A stretch of DNA of 64,000 nucleotides. Source: CAZRQL01 sp964602415 (lineage in GTDB: Bacteria > Bacteroidota > Bacteroidia > Cytophagales > Flammeovirgaceae). The translations under genes were made by a program, and so were the position numbers. The stretch's first letter is position 1. Each line of letters starts with the position of its first letter. Below, piece by piece: positions 33,027-41,430 of the stretch. The notes under the pieces were generated by a model, which saw nothing but the letters and a program-made list of their open reading frames with translations, searched no databases and was not told the origin of the DNA. The stretch covers positions 29,029 through 93,028 of the forward strand of contig CAZRQL010000012.1 in assembly GCA_964602415.1 (NCBI GenBank), written 5' to 3'.

Positions 33027-34481
33027 TTATATTTTCTTGATTTTCAAACCCAAATAAGCAACCAAAATGGTCATCAGTGGACTTATCCAATTAAAAAAAC
33101 AAAAGGGTGCGTAAGTTAAGGTTGCAATGTGCAAAACCCCTGCTTGGGTGGCCCCGCAAGTATTCCAAGGCACCAACACAGAAGTAACCGTGCCCGCATC
33201 TTCGAGTGTGCGGCTTAGGTTTTCCGGTGCCAAGCCCCGGGACTGAAATCCCTGAGCAAACATACGCCCCGGTACCACAATAGAAAGGTATTGGTCTGAT
33301 GCCGTGATGTTTAGAAAAATACTGGTGGCCGCCGTAGAAGAGACCAATTGCGTATTTGAATGCACGGATGCCAAAATGGTCTCTGTGATTTTAGAGAGAA
33401 GGCCACTTCGCTCCATAGTGCCACCAAAAGCCATAGCACAGATAATCAGCCAGATAGTATTCAGCATGCCGGCCATTCCACGGCTACTGAGCAAGCTGTC
33501 AACCGCCGGATTGCCCGTATGCAGCGAAACAGACCCCGAAATGGCCTTCATCAAGCCCACATAAGAAAAAGAAGCGTAGTGCTCTTGTAAGTGTCTGAAA
33601 TCCAGTTTTAAGTTCGCGACTTCTCTCAGTATGTCTTGTTGAAAAAGCCCCGCAAACAAAGCCCCCAAAAGAGTGGCTGTCAGCAAGGCGGGAATCGGAG
33701 CAACCCCCCTCAAAATCATCACAAAAAGCAGCGCAGGCACTAAAAAAAGCTCGGGTGAAATATAAAACTTGCTGTCAATGGCCTTGGCTATCTCCTCTAC
33801 GTTGATGGCGGCTGGCTGGTCAACAGCAAAAAAACCCATGAATAAAAAAATTATCAAAGTAATTGAAAATGAGGGTATGGTAGTGATAAGCATGTACTTG
33901 ATATGAGTAAATAGGTCAGTACCCGAAACGGCAGGGGCTAAGTTGGTGGTGTCTGAAAGTGGGGATATTTTGTCGCCAAAATAGGCTCCCGAAATAATGG
34001 CTCCCGCCACCCATCCTTCGCTGATTCCCAAGGCTTTGCCAATCCCCACTAAGGCAATCCCTACTGTGGCCACCGTTGTCCAAGAACTCCCCGAAGCAGT
34101 GGCTACGACTGCGCATATCAAACAGGCCGCCACCAAAAAGAAAGTCGGGTTCAGTATCTGCAAACCATAATATATCATGGCAGGAACAATACCCGATACC
34201 AGCCAAGTACCTGATAATGACCCAATTAATAACAAAATCAAAATAGCCGGAACGGCAGAACTGATGCTGTTGACCATGCCTTCGCGTAGGGCTTTCCATT
34301 TGACTCCCAACCGAATGGCTATCAAACAAGCCAATGCCGCCGCCAAAATCAATATCATCTGATTGGAGCCATTAAGTCCTTGGTCTTGAAACACCAACAC
34401 ATTGAAAAAAAGGGCTACAATCAAAAATACAATGGGCACAAAGGCTTCCCAAAGTTTGGGCTTGCGAGCAATTGGAGACAT
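33027..34481 (-). CDS. nhaC: Na+/H+ antiporter NhaC family
   Basis: A 484-residue inner-membrane exchanger with about twelve helices. The ion-translocation core is recognised in ATASGSSWTTVATVGIALVG, GAIISGAYFGDKISPLSDTTNLAPA and the late SDQYLSIVVPGRMFA followed by SRTLEDAGTVTSVLVPWNTCG. These segments are characteristic of NhaC rather than NhaA or NhaD. It should exchange Na+ (or an organic cation or acid such as malate/lactate in some members) for H+, supporting pH and sodium balance. sufE follows upstream on the same strand (33 bases), so the two may be cotranscribed. Confidence 0.92.
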   Translation of the reverse strand: MSPIARKPKLWEAFVPIVFLIVALFFNVLVFQDQGLNGSNQMILILAAALACLIAIRLGVKWKALREGMVNSISSAVPAILILLLIGSLSGTWLVSGIVPAMIYYGLQILNPTFFLVAACLICAVVATASGSSWTTVATVGIALVGIGKALGISEGWVAGAIISGAYFGDKISPLSDTTNLAPAVSGTDLFTHIKYMLITTIPSFSITLIIFLFMGFFAVDQPAAINVEEIAKAIDSKFYISPELFLVPALLFVMILRGVAPIPALLTATLLGALFAGLFQQDILREVANLKLDFRHLQEHYASFSYVGLMKAISGSVSLHTGNPAVDSLLSSRGMAGMLNTIWLIICAMAFGGTMERSGLLSKITETILASVHSNTQLVSSTAATSIFLNITASDQYLSIVVPGRMFAQGFQSRGLAPENLSRTLEDAGTVTSVLVPWNTCGATQAGVLHIATLTYAPFCFFNWISPLMTILVAYLGLKIKKI

Positions 34482-34513
34482 AATTTTGTAAGTTAAATTG
34501 TTGGAAAGCCAAA

Positions 34514-34930
34514 TTATTGGATGTGGTTTTTGGCGTAAATTTGAATGAGCTTCAGCACAGCCCCTATACCGTTGGAGCGTTGAGTCCCAATCAAAGAATT
34601 CAGACCTATTTTTTCGGGGAAATACACTTTTAGATTGAGAATCTCTTGAGGGGTCAGATGAGAATAAACCCCTGTAAACAAATACAATAAGCCCTTAACA
34701 ATCGCTGTGTTGCTGTCTGCCAAAAAGACAAGCCTCTCTCCATCGTATTTGGGGACGAGCCATGCTTTCGATTGACAGCCCTTTATGGCAAAATCATCTA
34801 TTTTGAAAGATTCGTCAAGCGGATTGAGTTTTTCGGCCAAATCCATGATGTAAAATATGGCACTTTCGCGGTCATCTCCAAAAAGAGAAAACTCTTCAAT
34901 AATCTGTTCTTGAGTAAGTTGAGTCGTCAT
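34514..34930 (-). CDS. sufE: SufE-family cysteine desulfurase activator
   Basis: A 138-residue SufE protein that accepts sulfur from the desulfurase SufS during iron-sulfur cluster assembly. The acceptor cysteine is Cys52 in FAIKGCQSKAWL, within the family motif V/I-x-GC-x-S-x-V/AWL. The C-terminal SNGIGAVLKLIQIYA is typical too. No sufBCDS genes are in the window; in many Bacteroidota sufE sits in that cluster, so here it is detached. A -7-like TAATTTTG (34957-34950) lies about 20 bases upstream of the ATG. Confidence 0.93.
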   Translation of the reverse strand: MTTQLTQEQIIEEFSLFGDDRESAIFYIMDLAEKLNPLDESFKIDDFAIKGCQSKAWLVPKYDGERLVFLADSNTAIVKGLLYLFTGVYSHLTPQEILNLKVYFPEKIGLNSLIGTQRSNGIGAVLKLIQIYAKNHIQ

Positions 34931-34990
34931 TTATTTTTAGCACTTGTGTCAAAATTAGTTAAGTTCTATCAATATAGGTAGTCAAATTTT

Positions 34991-35092
34991 GAACATTGTT
35001 CGCAAAGAACAATTTTCATTGTTACTCTTTTAGTTTGTTCGTTGATTATGAAATATTTAACTTGTTCATTATTAATTTATTTTAGCTTGTTA
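34991..35092. promoter_or_regulatory. Cluster of TTGTTC half-sites and palindromes
   Basis: GAACATTGTTC (34991-35001) is a palindrome, overlapped by ATTGTTC-GCAAA-GAACAAT (34995-35013), a perfect 7-bp inverted repeat. TTGTTC recurs at 35035 and 35062 and as TTGTTA at 35087. The cluster lies in the AT-rich divergent region between sufE and the universal stress protein. It could be operator sites of an unknown regulator. Confidence 0.45.
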
Positions 35093-35183
35093 AAATGTTT
35101 TTTTACTCAATAAACAATATTTTATGGTTGAATTTTGAGATTTGAAAACACAGGTTTTACTTTTGGGAACTCAAAATTTAAAC

Positions 35184-35975
35184 ATGGGTCACATCTTAGT
35201 TCCAACGGATTTTTCGCCCAACGCATCGCAGGCTCTTGATTTTGCGCTCCAATTGGCTCAATATAACCAAGATGAGGTTACTGTTTTTCATGCTTTTAGA
35301 TCGAAAACAGACCTTCTTGAGGTTGATTTTGAAGTAGAAAGCCCTCGCGCACACATGGATGAGTTGCTTAAAAGCCATCGAGGCGGTAAAGTTTTTGGCT
35401 TGATCAAAGAGGGTGATGTATTGGATGCCATTGCTGAACTGACGGCCAGCGGGCTGTACTCTATGGTGGTCATGGGCGCAAAAGGAGCAGGCAGTATTTC
35501 AGAGCGTCTTTTTGGGAGCATAACTACCCAAGTGCTTGAAAAGATAGAACTTCCTCTGTTGGTAGTGCCTGAAAAATCTCATTTTAAGCCGATTAAGAAA
35601 GTAGCACTTGCTTTGTCTTTTTCTACCGAAGACATGCAAGCCATCGAAGTGGTCAAAAATTTTGCTTTTCAGTGGGATGCTTGCTTGGTTTGTTTTCATG
35701 TGGCTTTTGATGCCGGCGATCAGGTAGAAGCCGAAGCCAAGATGACACAAATTCAAGAGAATTTTTGGGAAACCCCCATAGACAAACTGAGTTTTGAGGT
35801 GGTGGTCAATGAAGACATCCAAGACGGAATCAATGAATTTGTGAAAAATTACTCAGTTGATGTGTTGGCGGTTGTGCCTTTGAAGCATGGCTTCTGGAGT
35901 TCCTTTTTTCAAAGCAGTGTATCTCAGAAACTGGCTTTGCGAAGCCAGATTCCCCTACTCATCGTTAAAGTTTAG
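35184..35975 (+). CDS. Tandem universal stress protein (UspA family)
   Basis: A 263-residue cytoplasmic protein of two Usp domains. The first (about 1-135) starts with GHILVPTDFSPNASQALDFA and has the complete ATP-binding motif G-x2-G-x9-G-S as GAKGAGSISERLFGS. The second (about 140-263) starts with KKVALALSFSTEDMQAIEVV and is degenerate at that motif. The ATG at 35184 is chosen because MGHILVPTDFS is the family N-terminus; a TTG at 35142 would add a non-conserved leader. Expected to be stress- or starvation-induced. A cluster of palindromic TTGTTC sites lies upstream. tsaB follows by 2 bases. Confidence 0.92.
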   Translation: MGHILVPTDFSPNASQALDFALQLAQYNQDEVTVFHAFRSKTDLLEVDFEVESPRAHMDELLKSHRGGKVFGLIKEGDVLDAIAELTASGLYSMVVMGAKGAGSISERLFGSITTQVLEKIELPLLVVPEKSHFKPIKKVALALSFSTEDMQAIEVVKNFAFQWDACLVCFHVAFDAGDQVEAEAKMTQIQENFWETPIDKLSFEVVVNEDIQDGINEFVKNYSVDVLAVVPLKHGFWSSFFQSSVSQKLALRSQIPLLIVKV

Positions 35976-35977
35976 TC

Positions 35978-36640
35978 ATGTTGCTTTGTATAGAAACCTC
36001 ATTGTCAAAGAGTTCTATTGCCCTGTCGCAGAGCAACGAAGTATTTGCGTTCAAAGAGTTGCAAGGCACAGAGGGGCTTGCCGCGGAGGTTGAGTTGCTT
36101 TTGATGCAGCACGCTGTGGCCGCCCAAGACCTTGCGGGGGTGGCGGTTTCTGCCGGCCCCGGCTCTTACACCGGTTTGCGCATAGGCGCGGCATTGGGCA
36201 AAGGCTTGGCTTTTGCGCTCGACATTCCGCTCTATGCAGTTGATACGCTCAAACTTATGGCAAAAAGCATTGACACGCCCTTGCCCAAATGCCCCATGAT
36301 AGACGCAAGGCGAATGGAGGTGTACACCGCTTTGTTGGATGATGAACTCAACTACCTCATTGAGCCAGTTTCTTGGGTGGCGGGAGAAGCAAATTTTGTG
36401 CCCGACAGCCCTGTGGCTTTTTTTGGCGACGGTGCTCCTAAGTGCAAAGAACTGCTCAAAGAACCCAACTGGGTATTTGTACAGGGCGGCCTGCCTTCTG
36501 CCAAGTGGATGCCCGAACTCGCCCAACAAGTAGATGTTGCTTATTTTGAGCCTTTTTATCTCAAAGAGTACAACGCCAACATTTCAAAAAATCCTCTGGA
36601 AGCCCTGCAACATTTTAAAAAAAGTATGCCCAATTTATGA
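35978..36640 (+). CDS. tsaB: tRNA threonylcarbamoyladenosine synthesis protein TsaB
   Basis: A 220-residue ASKHA-fold protein that works with TsaD and TsaE to form t6A at position 37 of ANN-decoding tRNAs. It shows the N-terminal LLCIETSLSKSSIAL, the VAVSAGPGSYTGLRIG segment that binds the TsaD partner, and the DARRMEVYTA region. It lacks the His residues that make TsaD catalytic, as expected. The ATG is 2 bases after the stress-protein stop, and its TGA overlaps the folB ATG (ATGA at 36637), a classic coupled arrangement. Confidence 0.94.
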   Translation: MLLCIETSLSKSSIALSQSNEVFAFKELQGTEGLAAEVELLLMQHAVAAQDLAGVAVSAGPGSYTGLRIGAALGKGLAFALDIPLYAVDTLKLMAKSIDTPLPKCPMIDARRMEVYTALLDDELNYLIEPVSWVAGEANFVPDSPVAFFGDGAPKCKELLKEPNWVFVQGGLPSAKWMPELAQQVDVAYFEPFYLKEYNANISKNPLEALQHFKKSMPNL

Positions 36641-37017
36641 GCACCCAAACTGTTTTTTTGGAAGGTCTGAAATTTTATGCCCATCACGGGGTGTTGGCGC
36701 ATGAGAGCCAACTGGGAAACAATTTTGAGGTAGATGTGCATATCGAATTTGACAATTGTCAGGCCAAAACCACTGACAACTTGGCAAATACGCTCGATTA
36801 CGTCAAAGTGTACGAAGTCATCAAAAAGCATTTCCAAGTACCTTGCCGGCTATTGGAACACTTGGGTAATAAAATTATGGAAGACCTTGCCGGTTTGGAC
36901 GGTTCAATTCGGTTTATTGCACTAAAAATCAAAAAGCTCAACCCGCCTTTGGGTGGGCCTTGTGGTTCATCAGGAATTGTTTTGGAGTACAAACCCGCCG
37001 ATTATGGAGACAAGTAG
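36637..37017 (+). CDS. folB: Dihydroneopterin aldolase
   Basis: A 126-residue enzyme of folate synthesis that splits 7,8-dihydroneopterin to 6-hydroxymethyl-dihydropterin and glycolaldehyde. The N-terminal FLEGLKFYAHHGVLAHE supplies the substrate-binding glutamate, TLDYVKVYEVI follows, and KIKKLNPPLGG carries the catalytic lysine. It overlaps tsaB by 4 bases at its start, and its last 14 bases overlap the beginning of the next gene (ATG 37004). Confidence 0.95.
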   Translation: MSTQTVFLEGLKFYAHHGVLAHESQLGNNFEVDVHIEFDNCQAKTTDNLANTLDYVKVYEVIKKHFQVPCRLLEHLGNKIMEDLAGLDGSIRFIALKIKKLNPPLGGPCGSSGIVLEYKPADYGDK

Positions 37018-37930
37018 GATTAAATCGAGGTTGTTTTGGGCATTTTTTGCCTATACCATACTTATTTTTATTTTCGCATTTATAATTTTTCTTTTTTTCA
37101 AAAGGATAGAAAATTTTGAGAAAGTGGCTTTTCTTTCTCATAAGCTCCAAAAAACTACCAGTGATGCCATAATTTGTGGATACGAATTTTATCTCTACGA
37201 AACGACTAACGAAAGTTTTTGGAAAACGCAAAGAAGTGCCACTTTGGAAAAAAGCCGCCTCAAACTCCACGAGATGCGAACGGTTGCTTCTTTGCTTGCC
37301 CGCTCCGGTTGGGTGGCGGACAAACCCCGCCTTCAGATTCTTTTAGACAGCCTTACTCTTACAGCCATGAGCTATGGCAAAGTTTATGAGCAAACCTTCC
37401 AACTCACTTGGGATAGGGGCTTTAGAGACTATGGGCTTATGGGCAGGTTTAGAGCAAAAGCGCACGAAATTGAGCGTATGCCTGATGCCGACATCACCAT
37501 GTTGCTGCAAATGCGCCGCCACGAAAAAGACTATATGCTCAGAGGAGATTCTTCATACATAGAAAAGTTTTTTCTGCGGCAACAAGTTTACCGCAATTCT
37601 ATATTGAAAACCAATAAGATATCTTTTGCCGAAAAGGAAAGATTGGTCGAACTATTGAATCAGTATGCGGCGGGCTTCGATAGCTTGGTTAAACTTGACC
37701 AACGTCTGGGACATCTCAAACCGAGTGGTTTACAGGGGCAACTCCAAAATTTATCAAATCGGATGTTATTTCTTACTCAAGAAATAGAAAGCCAAATTGA
37801 ACAAGAAAAAAAGCGAATTTTTACAGCAGCAAGGTACGCTACCATTTCTGTTATCACCATTTCAGTGATTCTGGTGTTGATGCTCATGGTTTCTTTTCAA
37901 TTTGTGTTTACCAAGAAAATCTCTACCTAA
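37004..37930 (+). CDS. HBM sensor module truncated after its second membrane helix
   Basis: A 308-residue protein with the same plan as the input half of the sensor phosphatase at 17.2 kb. It has a membrane helix (about 10-32), a helical periplasmic HBM-like region with RGFRDYGLMGRFR and RRHEKDYMLRGD, and a second membrane helix (about 280-300). It stops at FTKKIST, where a HAMP domain would begin. The bases downstream do not continue the HAMP in any frame. There is no output domain, so it may be a decayed receptor or a standalone sensing protein that pairs with another receptor. The ATG lies inside folB (14-base overlap), indicating coupling to it. Confidence 0.78.
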   Translation: METSRIKSRLFWAFFAYTILIFIFAFIIFLFFKRIENFEKVAFLSHKLQKTTSDAIICGYEFYLYETTNESFWKTQRSATLEKSRLKLHEMRTVASLLARSGWVADKPRLQILLDSLTLTAMSYGKVYEQTFQLTWDRGFRDYGLMGRFRAKAHEIERMPDADITMLLQMRRHEKDYMLRGDSSYIEKFFLRQQVYRNSILKTNKISFAEKERLVELLNQYAAGFDSLVKLDQRLGHLKPSGLQGQLQNLSNRMLFLTQEIESQIEQEKKRIFTAARYATISVITISVILVLMLMVSFQFVFTKKIST

Positions 37931-38019
37931 AAGCTATACTTCTCATCGAAGGATTTTTTGACAATTTTTTTATCCAACCAAATCAAGTTTAGGTTTGGCC
38001 ATAAAGTGAAGTTGATTGT

Positions 38020-38688
38020 ATGTTTTGGAAGCAAGTTTTGGCTCTGTTGCAAAAAGATGCTCTTATAGAATGGCGCAACCGCACTTCTATCAACGGCCTT
38101 TTGCTTTATATGTCTGCCACTATTTTTGTGAGTTATTTGGCACTGCAAACCAAAAATGGCCTCATCGTGCCTGCCACATGGAACGCTATTTATTGGATTA
38201 TTTTGACCTCTTTATCGGTGAACACATCATTGAAAAGTTTTGCCACTGAGCCTCAAGAGAGAAATTTTACTTATTTTTTTCTGTTTTCTGCCCAATCCAT
38301 CATCTCAGCCAAAATTATTTACAATGCTGCTTTGGTGGGCTTCGTATCTGTGTTGGGTTTGTTTATTTATTTTTTTGTTATGGGCAATCCGGTGGTAGAT
38401 GTGTGGCTTTTTATTGTGGTGGTGGTGGTGGGGGCAATGGGCATGGCGGTTGCTATGACACTAACGGCGGCCATATCAGTGCAAGCCTCTCAAAACCAAT
38501 CGCTCATGCCGGTTCTTTCGATGCCTGTCTCCATTCCGACCATGCTTTTGTCCATCAAAGCCTCCCAAAATGCAATGGAAGGGATGCTTTATTCTCAGAC
38601 TTACAATTATTTGATGGCAATTGGGGCGATGGCAGTAATTTCGGCTGTGCTGTCTTATATCCTTTTTCCTATACTTTGGAGAGAATAA
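38020..38688 (+). CDS. ccmB: Heme exporter protein B
   Basis: A 222-residue inner-membrane protein with six helices, the permease subunit of the CcmABC complex of cytochrome c maturation system I. Diagnostic: ALLQKDALIEWRNRTSINGLLLY at the N-terminus, FATEPQERNFTYFFLFS in the middle, and the LMPVLSMPVSIPTML segment near the C-terminus. No ccmA, ccmC or ccmE is in the window on either side. A c-type cytochrome lipoprotein is encoded at 40.4 kb. It ends flush against the convergent asparaginase gene with no gap. Confidence 0.92.
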   Translation: MFWKQVLALLQKDALIEWRNRTSINGLLLYMSATIFVSYLALQTKNGLIVPATWNAIYWIILTSLSVNTSLKSFATEPQERNFTYFFLFSAQSIISAKIIYNAALVGFVSVLGLFIYFFVMGNPVVDVWLFIVVVVVGAMGMAVAMTLTAAISVQASQNQSLMPVLSMPVSIPTMLLSIKASQNAMEGMLYSQTYNYLMAIGAMAVISAVLSYILFPILWRE

Positions 38689-39747
38689 TCAGTTCATTTC
38701 GCCAGCTAAGTTTTTGGATAGCAGGTATTTGACTTCTTCGGGCTTTTGGATGCGTCCCAATACATGCATCAGTTTGGTGATGGCTGCCTCCACGGTCATA
38801 TCGCCGCCGCTCACAATACCAAGCTCATCAAGCAGCATGTTGTTGGCGTAGTCTCCATACAAGACCCTTCCTCCCAAACACTGTGAGACATTCAACAAAT
38901 AGATCCCTTTTTGGGCTATTTTTGCAAAAATACTTAAAAGCCATTCCCAAGAAGGCAGATTGCCTGCTCCATAAGTTTCTATCACTATGCCGCGCAAAGC
39001 GTTGATGCTAAGAAAGCCCTCCATGTATTGAGGTGTAATGCCCGGGAAAACTCTCAAAATGGCCACATTTGTATCAAATTCATAATGCACACAAAGCGAG
39101 CCTTCCGGTTTGGCTCTAAAAACCCCACGGTTGTAGGCTATGCGGGTGCCGGCTTTGGCAAGAGGCAGGTAGTTCCAAGAGGCGAATGCAGAAAGTTCAA
39201 AACTTTCTACTTTTTTGGAGCGGTTGCCTCTCAGTAGCAGCCCGCTGAAGTAGATACACACTTCGCTGACTTGCTGGTCGGCTGCTATCTCTATGGCAGA
39301 CAACAAGTTGGCGCGGGCATCATTTCTTGGCACGCCTATGGGCATCTGAGCACCCGTCAGCACTACGGGTTTGGCGAGGTTTTCGAGCATAAAACTCAAA
39401 GCGGAGGCTGTATAAGCCATCGTATCTGTGCCGTGCAGGATAACAAAGCCGTCGTATTCAAAGTATTTATCTTCAATCAGACCTGCCAGTGCCTTCCAAA
39501 GTTCGGGCGTGGCATCGGAGGAGTCTATCGGTTCGTATGCGGAACACATATCCAACATCACCCCCAAAGAATCCAACTCCGGCAGCCGGTCTTTAATCTT
39601 TAAAAAATTGAATGGGGTATAGGCTCCTTTTGCATTTTTGACCATGCCAATGGTTCCACCGGTGTAGATAACCATCACCTTGGCCCTGGCATGTTGGGGA
39701 CGTGCCAGATTAATCAACTCACTGTCAAGGGCAACTTGCCAGTTCAT
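38689..39747 (-). CDS. ansA: Type I L-asparaginase
   Basis: A 352-residue cytoplasmic enzyme that hydrolyses asparagine to aspartate and ammonia. The first catalytic threonine lies in VIYTGGTIGMV (near residue 29 or 32) and the second with its aspartate in LHGTDTMAY (Thr107, Asp108). GAQMPIGVPRNDARANL and VIETYGAGNLP follow. No signal peptide is present, consistent with the low-affinity, E. coli AnsA-like cytoplasmic type. Its ATG overlaps the TGA of the upstream DUF3098 gene by 2 bases, so the two are coupled. Confidence 0.95.
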   Translation of the reverse strand: MNWQVALDSELINLARPQHARAKVMVIYTGGTIGMVKNAKGAYTPFNFLKIKDRLPELDSLGVMLDMCSAYEPIDSSDATPELWKALAGLIEDKYFEYDGFVILHGTDTMAYTASALSFMLENLAKPVVLTGAQMPIGVPRNDARANLLSAIEIAADQQVSEVCIYFSGLLLRGNRSKKVESFELSAFASWNYLPLAKAGTRIAYNRGVFRAKPEGSLCVHYEFDTNVAILRVFPGITPQYMEGFLSINALRGIVIETYGAGNLPSWEWLLSIFAKIAQKGIYLLNVSQCLGGRVLYGDYANNMLLDELGIVSGGDMTVEAAITKLMHVLGRIQKPEEVKYLLSKNLAGEMN

Positions 39748-39950
39748 CTCTTTTTGAGTATAGCAAAAATTTCACCAATAAACCCAATCATCACCACAAT
39801 AGGCCCAAGGGTAAGCCCCATAAAACCAAATCCAAAAGGCTCGCTGTCCATTGCCATAATCAAAAAACCTCCCACTATCAAGGCCAAAAAAAACAGCATC
39901 AACTTGTAATTGACCGCTCCAAAGGGCATATCTTCTTTTCTGTTTTCCAT
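39744..39950 (-). CDS. DUF3098 small membrane protein
   Basis: A 68-residue protein with two hydrophobic helices, matching DUF3098: FGAVNYKLMLFFLALIVGGFLIM followed by a glycine-rich loop and LGPIVVMIGFIGEIFAIL. I start at ATG 39950 (MENRKEDMPFG); a TTG 14 codons upstream is possible but unconserved. In Bacteroidota this family often lies next to ftsX and uppP genes. Here it instead precedes ansA, overlapping its start by ATGA. Function unknown. Confidence 0.8.
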   Translation of the reverse strand: MENRKEDMPFGAVNYKLMLFFLALIVGGFLIMAMDSEPFGFGFMGLTLGPIVVMIGFIGEIFAILKKR

Positions 39951-40042
39951 TCTTTTTTTTGCAAGATTAACAAAGACCGCTATCTTTTTCAAAAAAGTCT
40001 GCTCTGCTACGGTTATGGTGCTCCAATTTTTTACTTACTTTT

Positions 40043-40429
40043 ATGCAAATGTTTCAATATTATATCATAGACAAAGTTTTGATAATCAAAATTGAAGGTG
40101 ACCTTTTGGGAAAAGGAATTGAGAACCAAATTCTGCATCTTGTCCTGACAATGTGTCCAAAAATTTGTGAAAGTGTGGTGGTGGATTTATTGCAACTCAA
40201 CCATATCAACAGTATGGGACTCAACTTATTGCTAAAAATCCTCACCAAATTTAGAAGTGAAGGCGGCGAAATGCTTTTGGTCAAGCCTCAAGAGAAAGTA
40301 ACTCGTCTTTTGGCCACCACCAAACTGGACAAAATTTTCAAAATGAGGGGTTCACTCAGCCAAGCGGTCAGTGAGTTGAACAATAGGAAGCGCGCCCGAG
40401 TGCCGGAGGCTATCGCTCTCAATATTTAA
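40043..40429 (+). CDS. STAS domain protein (anti-sigma factor antagonist family)
   Basis: A 128-residue cytoplasmic protein with a single STAS domain of the SpoIIAA/RsbV kind. The signature segment VVVDLLQLNHINSMGLNLLLKI places a serine at the usual phosphorylation site. Upstream strands read KVLIIKIEGDLLG and downstream GGEMLLVKPQEKV. Such proteins bind a kinase/anti-sigma partner when unphosphorylated and are reset by PP2C phosphatases, making the phosphatase at 17.2 kb a plausible partner. No RsbW-like kinase is visible in the window. The end overlaps the convergent cytochrome gene by 4 bases. Confidence 0.85.
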   Translation: MQMFQYYIIDKVLIIKIEGDLLGKGIENQILHLVLTMCPKICESVVVDLLQLNHINSMGLNLLLKILTKFRSEGGEMLLVKPQEKVTRLLATTKLDKIFKMRGSLSQAVSELNNRKRARVPEAIALNI

Positions 40430-40785
40430 TTGTTCAGGCTTCCTTTATTTACCCAGGCCGTGATTTTGGCTATTTCGCAGGCAGGTATTTTGGCTTGTCC
40501 TTTGGGCATGGGTCGGTTGGATGTCTGGTTGATGGCGGGTAAGAGCTTGCCGTTGAGAGCCATAGCCTGAAAGGCTGTGAAGTTTGTAAACTCGTAAATC
40601 GGGTCGCCAAAGCCTTGATGACAAGCAAAGCACCTGCGAGCCAATATAGGCTGTATGTCTTTTGAAAATGTAACCGATGCAGTATCGCACACAAAAGCAT
40701 CTGCGGGGGCAATGTCTTGCACACTCTCCCAAGAGCATGCCCAAACCACCCAAACCATTGCTACAAACAATCCCCCTCTCCGCAT
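40426..40785 (-). CDS. c-type cytochrome-like lipoprotein
   Basis: A 119-residue exported protein with a lipobox-like ending at Cys17 (VVWAC). One heme c attachment motif CFACH lies at residues 52-56 within DIQPILARRCFACHQ. Met93 in NRPMPKG is the likely axial ligand, and the C-terminal AKITAWVNKGSLNN resembles small Bacteroidota and Planctomycete cytochromes. Expected to shuttle electrons in the periplasm or to be an accessory of another system. A YceI gene is divergent from it (104 bases), and CcmB is at 38.0 kb. Function within a pathway is not known. Confidence 0.82.
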   Translation of the reverse strand: MRRGGLFVAMVWVVWACSWESVQDIAPADAFVCDTASVTFSKDIQPILARRCFACHQGFGDPIYEFTNFTAFQAMALNGKLLPAINQTSNRPMPKGQAKIPACEIAKITAWVNKGSLNN

Positions 40786-40888
40786 GACAATAAATATTTA
40801 GCTTTGCAAAGTTAAACAGTTATTTTGAATTTTATTTAATTACCAAACGGCGAAATTTTTTGAATTTTACTGTCTTTATTAACGAATT

Positions 40889-41428
40889 ATGATACATTTT
40901 ACTTGGTTATGTTGGGTTGTATTGCTCCAAGCAAACGCAACTTTTGTTACAGAAAAGGGCAAAATCAGTTTTTTGTCAAACGCACCGCTTGAGGTCATCA
41001 GGGCTTCTTCGGACAAATTGCAAGGAGCCATAGATGCAGAGAAAAGAACTTTTGTTTTCAAAATTGCCATCAAATCTTTCAAAGGCTTCAATAGCGCACT
41101 TCAGAAAACACATTTCAACGAAAACTACATGGAATCTGATAAGTTTCCTGAGGCGATTTTCAAAGGTAAAATCATCGAAAACATAGATTTGATGCAAGAA
41201 GGCACCCACGAGGTCAGAGCCAAAGGGAAGTTAAATATTCACGGCGTAGAACAAGAGCGCATCATCAAAGCCAATCTGTTGAGCCAAAATGGCAAAATTA
41301 AGGTAACCTCAGAATTTACTGTTCCGCTCGCCGACCACGATATTACCATCCCCAAACTCGTCTATCAAAAAATAGCCACAGAAATAGAAGTGTCTATGGA
41401 GGCTACATTTGAATTGCTGAATAATTAA
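40889..41428 (+). CDS. YceI family periplasmic protein
   Basis: A 179-residue lipocalin-like YceI protein that binds a long-chain isoprenoid or fatty acid in its beta-barrel in characterised members. The signal peptide covers the first 18 residues (HFTWLCWVVLLQANA). The middle fits the family with DKLQGAIDAEKRTFVFKIAI, HFNENYMESDKFPEAIFKG and KGKLNIHGVEQE. It directly precedes ytxJ (2-base gap), so it is cotranscribed with the bacillithiol genes. A second YceI is at 50.1 kb; the two are dissimilar. Confidence 0.9.
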   Translation: MIHFTWLCWVVLLQANATFVTEKGKISFLSNAPLEVIRASSDKLQGAIDAEKRTFVFKIAIKSFKGFNSALQKTHFNENYMESDKFPEAIFKGKIIENIDLMQEGTHEVRAKGKLNIHGVEQERIIKANLLSQNGKIKVTSEFTVPLADHDITIPKLVYQKIATEIEVSMEATFELLNN

Positions 41429-41430
41429 GT

